Of a DNA stretch of 5,874 nucleotides, positions 5,165 through 5,874 are shown piece after piece. The position numbers and the translations under genes are program-made. Position 1 is the first letter of the stretch, and every line of letters begins with the position of its first letter. This stretch comes from an uncultured Dorea sp. (lineage in GTDB: Bacteria > Bacillota > Clostridia > Lachnospirales > Lachnospiraceae). The stretch lies in the NCBI GenBank assembly GCA_948844705.1, contig CAQNVT010000143.1:1-5874 (forward strand). The letters run 5' to 3'. Below the pieces are notes generated by a model. The model saw nothing but the letters and a program-made list of their open reading frames with translations. It did not search any database and was not told where the DNA came from.

Positions 5165-5874
5165 ATGGAGAACAGAAAGGTATATCTTGACAGACATTCG
5201 AATTTATTGCAGCTTGAAGAACATATGTATCCGCTTGTGGATGTGGAGACGCCGAATGTGTTTCGTAATCTGTTCAATTATGAGGAGGTTCCGAAGATCG
5301 CATTTAATGACCGTATCGTTCCGCACAGTATGCCGGATGAGATATGGATTACGGATACGACTTTCCGTGACGGCCAGCAGTCCAGGGCTCCCTACAGCAC
5401 GGAGCAGATCGTGACTCTGTATGATTATTTTCACAGGCTGGGCGGCGTGAACGGAAAGATCCGCCAGTGTGAATTTTTCCTGTACAGTAAAAAGGACCGC
5501 GATGCGGTTTATAAATGTATGGAGAGGGGCTATCAGTTTCCGGAGGTTACGAGCTGGATCCGTGCGAGTAAGAAGGATTTTGAACTTGTGAAGGAGATCG
5601 GGATGAAGGAGACCGGAATCCTGGTGAGCTGCTCCGACTATCATATTTTTTATAAATTAAAGATGACGAGGCGGGAGTGCATGAAGCATTATCTCTCGGT
5701 TGTGCGGGAGTGTCTTGAGACAGGAGTAAGCCCGAGATGTCATCTGGAGGATATTACAAGATCCGATATCTACGGATTTGTCATTCCGTTCTGTCTTGAG
5801 CTTATGAAGCTTATGGAGGAGTACCAGATTCCGGTGAAAATCCGTGTCTGCGATACGATGGGATACGGGGTAAA
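5165..5874 (+). CDS. DRE-TIM metallolyase (2-isopropylmalate / homocitrate / Re-citrate synthase-like), 3' end outside window
   Basis: The first 236 residues of an HMGL-like acyltransferase run off the window end. The TIM-barrel entry motif TDTTFRDGQQS (63-73) supplies the metal-binding aspartate and catalytic arginine. Further barrel strands are KIRQCEFF (98-105), GILVSCSDYH, RCHLEDITRSD (191-201) and RVCDTMGYG (227-235), the last corresponding to the DTxGY motif of isopropylmalate-type synthases. The metal-binding HxH lies beyond the window. Two features differ from ordinary LeuA: an N-terminal extension of about 55 residues before the barrel, and Q in place of E in RDGEQ; pyruvate carboxylase-type barrels also carry Q one position later (RDAHQ). 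I cannot decide between 2-isopropylmalate, homocitrate, citramalate or Re-citrate synthase; Re-citrate synthase is attractive for a clostridium. The start is ATG after GGGAG (5154-5158), spacing six. A palindromic operator lies over its promoter. Confidence 0.85.
   Translation, partial: MENRKVYLDRHSNLLQLEEHMYPLVDVETPNVFRNLFNYEEVPKIAFNDRIVPHSMPDEIWITDTTFRDGQQSRAPYSTEQIVTLYDYFHRLGGVNGKIRQCEFFLYSKKDRDAVYKCMERGYQFPEVTSWIRASKKDFELVKEIGMKETGILVSCSDYHIFYKLKMTRRECMKHYLSVVRECLETGVSPRCHLEDITRSDIYGFVIPFCLELMKLMEEYQIPVKIRVCDTMGYGV

Noticed and set aside
5204..5644. Open frames opposite or out of frame within the acyltransferase gene
   Set aside because: The frame from ATG 5165 carries clear DRE-TIM motifs and runs to the window end; the others are shadows.
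1..5874. CRISPR array, tRNA or rRNA genes
   Set aside because: No regularly spaced repeats longer than the short motifs described, and no tRNA cloverleaf or rRNA segments, were seen on either strand.

Overview
The window looks like a chromosomal piece from a gut-type Firmicute, most likely a Lachnospiraceae (Clostridia) species. The evidence is the smc-ftsY gene order, strong AGGAGG-type ribosome binding sites, the protein wording of SMC, FtsY and the threonine dehydratase, and a DRE-TIM acyltransferase of a type I associate with this family. Both ends cut through genes, so this is probably a whole short contig or an arbitrary slice. The assignment comes from recognition alone, with no database search.

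Region 1 (1-2626, + strand) is a compact housekeeping transcription unit: the 3' end of smc (chromosome condensation), ftsY (SRP receptor) and ilvA (threonine ammonia-lyase, medium form with one ACT domain). ftsY starts 25 bp after smc, and ilvA overlaps the end of ftsY by 7 bp. A GC-rich hairpin follows ilvA but lacks a T tract. The first ~113 bases do not encode SMC, although the reading frame stays open through them. This is a chimeric or rearranged junction directly upstream of the ABC signature motif.

Region 2 (2627-2948) has no convincing gene. Its left half is GC-richer and can fold in several competing ways. Its right half is AT-rich and holds a small inverted repeat and an extended -10 promoter. 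Region 3 (2949-3658, + strand) is a two-gene unit: a four-helix DUF2975-type membrane protein followed by a 68-residue Cro/CI-type regulator, a pairing known from YoaS/YozG of Bacillus.

Region 4 (3659-3769) lies between convergent genes and contains a perfect 76-bp palindrome with no spacer. Each arm holds two copies of GGGACnnnGTAAA set 22 bp apart, which is the most striking structure in the window. Region 5 (3770-4999, - strand) encodes a 409-residue AAA_14/DUF4143 ATPase, which by its ribosome binding site starts at a TTG codon.

Region 6 (5000-5874) is a divergent promoter region and the 5' part of a DRE-TIM metallolyase gene (2-isopropylmalate synthase / homocitrate synthase / Re-citrate synthase superfamily). 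A perfect 26-bp palindrome covers the -10 box of the rightward promoter and looks like an operator. The window therefore joins conserved housekeeping and amino-acid metabolism genes to an accessory block (2627-4999: regulator pair, palindrome, orphan ATPase). I see no complete new defence or mobile system. The palindrome, the operator and the folded intergenic segment are the best leads.
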